Both the position numbers and the translations under genes were made by a program. Positions 4,547-5,124 of a stretch of DNA of 5,124 nt are shown in pieces. Each line of letters begins with the position of its first letter. Position 1 is the stretch's first letter. The notes beneath the pieces are model-generated. The model saw only the letters and a list, made by a program, of their open reading frames with translations. It was not told the origin of the DNA and searched no databases. Source of the DNA: DASPKA01 sp035628335 (lineage in GTDB: Bacteria > Patescibacteriota > Doudnabacteria > UBA920); NCBI GenBank assembly GCA_035628335.1, contig DASPKA010000135.1, positions 1-5,124 on the forward strand, given 5' to 3'.

Positions 4547-5124
4547 ATGAACAACCAACAACTGTGGCAAGCAATTCTAGGTAACTTAGAGGTTCAACTA
4601 TCAAAAGCGAACTTTAATACCTGGTTCAAAAACACCTCTATATTAGAAAAAAGTGGGGATACGATAATAGTTGGCGTACCCAGTCTTTTTGTAAAATCCT
4701 GGATCCACAACAAGTTCCATAACGAAATTCTAAAAACCCTCAAAACTATTTCGCCAGAGGTTAAAAATATAAAATACCAGTTGTTCAATAGCAAATCCGC
4801 ACAGGAGGGGATACCTGAAAAACCACAAAAAAACCAAGAAAATCAGGTGGTTTTCAAAAAAATCCAAGCCGGAACTGTTGCGGTAAAGGAAGCTTTTTCC
4901 AACATAAACATAGGCATGAACCCGCGTTACATGTTTGAAACATTAATTGTGGGCAAAAACAACGAACTTGCTCACGCCGCAGCGCTTTCTGTGTCTCAAA
5001 ACCCTGGAACGCTATATAATCCGCTATTTTTGTACGGGGGAGTGGGTTTAGGTAAAACCCACTTAATGCACGCTGTGGGAAACAAGTTTGTCCAACAGAA
5101 CCCTGGTGCAAACGTATTGTACGT
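4547..5124 (+). CDS. dnaA: Chromosomal replication initiator DnaA, N-terminal part
   Basis: The frame is open for 192 complete codons to the right edge. Domain I (about residues 1-77: NNQQLWQAILGNLE, KANFNTWF, PSLFVKSWI) mediates DnaA self-association and helicase loading. A short polar linker, domain II (about 82-100, rich in Lys, Gln and Asn), follows. Domain III, the AAA+ ATPase, begins near residue 115 with NPRYMFETLIVGKNNELAHAA and includes the Walker A motif GGVGLGKT at 164-171. Sensor motifs and the DNA-binding domain IV lie beyond the window. The protein binds the DnaA boxes at the adjacent origin and opens it for replication. ATG at 4547 gives the usual N-terminus. An in-frame GTG at 4532, seven bases after GAGG (4521-4524), is an alternative start that would add five residues (MSPYY); the chosen ATG has no Shine-Dalgarno at normal spacing. 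Confidence 0.97.
   Translation, partial: MNNQQLWQAILGNLEVQLSKANFNTWFKNTSILEKSGDTIIVGVPSLFVKSWIHNKFHNEILKTLKTISPEVKNIKYQLFNSKSAQEGIPEKPQKNQENQVVFKKIQAGTVAVKEAFSNINIGMNPRYMFETLIVGKNNELAHAAALSVSQNPGTLYNPLFLYGGVGLGKTHLMHAVGNKFVQQNPGANVLY

Noticed and set aside
4404..4794. Two minus-strand open frames across the dnaA leader and 5' end
   Set aside because: They overlap the dnaA promoter, its leader and codons of DnaA domain I. Their composition looks like an antisense shadow.
4854..5111. Minus-strand open frame of 85 codons inside dnaA
   Set aside because: It lies opposite well-conserved dnaA coding sequence and shows no recognisable protein features.
4547..5124. Alternative genetic code with TGA as glycine, as in some CPR groups
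   Set aside because: Glycines in DnaA are encoded by GGN, and no in-frame TGA occurs in the genes read here.

Overview
The window looks like a chromosomal replication-origin region from a small-genome bacterium, most likely a member of the Candidate Phyla Radiation (Patescibacteria). The lineage call is an inference. It rests on the partial DnaA (opening MNNQQLWQAILGNLE), a short PaaX/Cas2-like protein, a membrane-anchored CAP protein with a positively charged N-terminal stretch before its first membrane helix, and the near absence of Shine-Dalgarno sequences. The standard code fits: DnaA glycines are all GGN codons, no in-frame TGA is seen, and complete genes end in TAA or TAG.

Layout from left to right. 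Five genes lie on the minus strand: a MazG-like nucleotide pyrophosphohydrolase cut by the left edge (1-298), a three-helix membrane protein (300-713), a secreted CARDB-type protein (762-2105), a membrane-anchored CAP/SCP-domain protein (2220-3422) and a PaaX/Cas2-like winged-helix protein (3639-4124). dnaA runs the other way on the plus strand from 4547 and is cut by the right edge. The 422 bases between the PaaX-like gene and dnaA hold a promoter-leader, a cluster of DnaA boxes with AT-rich DNA, the dnaA promoter and a GC-rich structured dnaA leader. A second DnaA-box pair lies just past the other end of the PaaX-like gene, so the origin appears bipartite.

The most unusual signal is a 108-bp block running from a TATAAT -10 box to the start codon that occurs twice: before the secreted CARDB gene (2103-2210) and before the PaaX-like gene (4122-4229). 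The two copies have equal length and share five blocks, two of them related 11-mers 19 bp apart, plus a small dyad whose arms change together. Similarity stops at the start codon, which points to a shared regulatory leader or operator rather than a gene duplication.

How the genes may work together: the CARDB protein, membrane protein and MazG-like enzyme sit close enough to be one transcription unit from the duplicated promoter, with a possible internal promoter. The CARDB and CAP proteins both belong to the cell envelope or surface. The PaaX-like protein is the only evident DNA-binding candidate besides DnaA, and is a reasonable but unproven suspect for the factor that reads the duplicated leader. 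DnaA boxes in and after the dnaA promoter suggest autoregulation.
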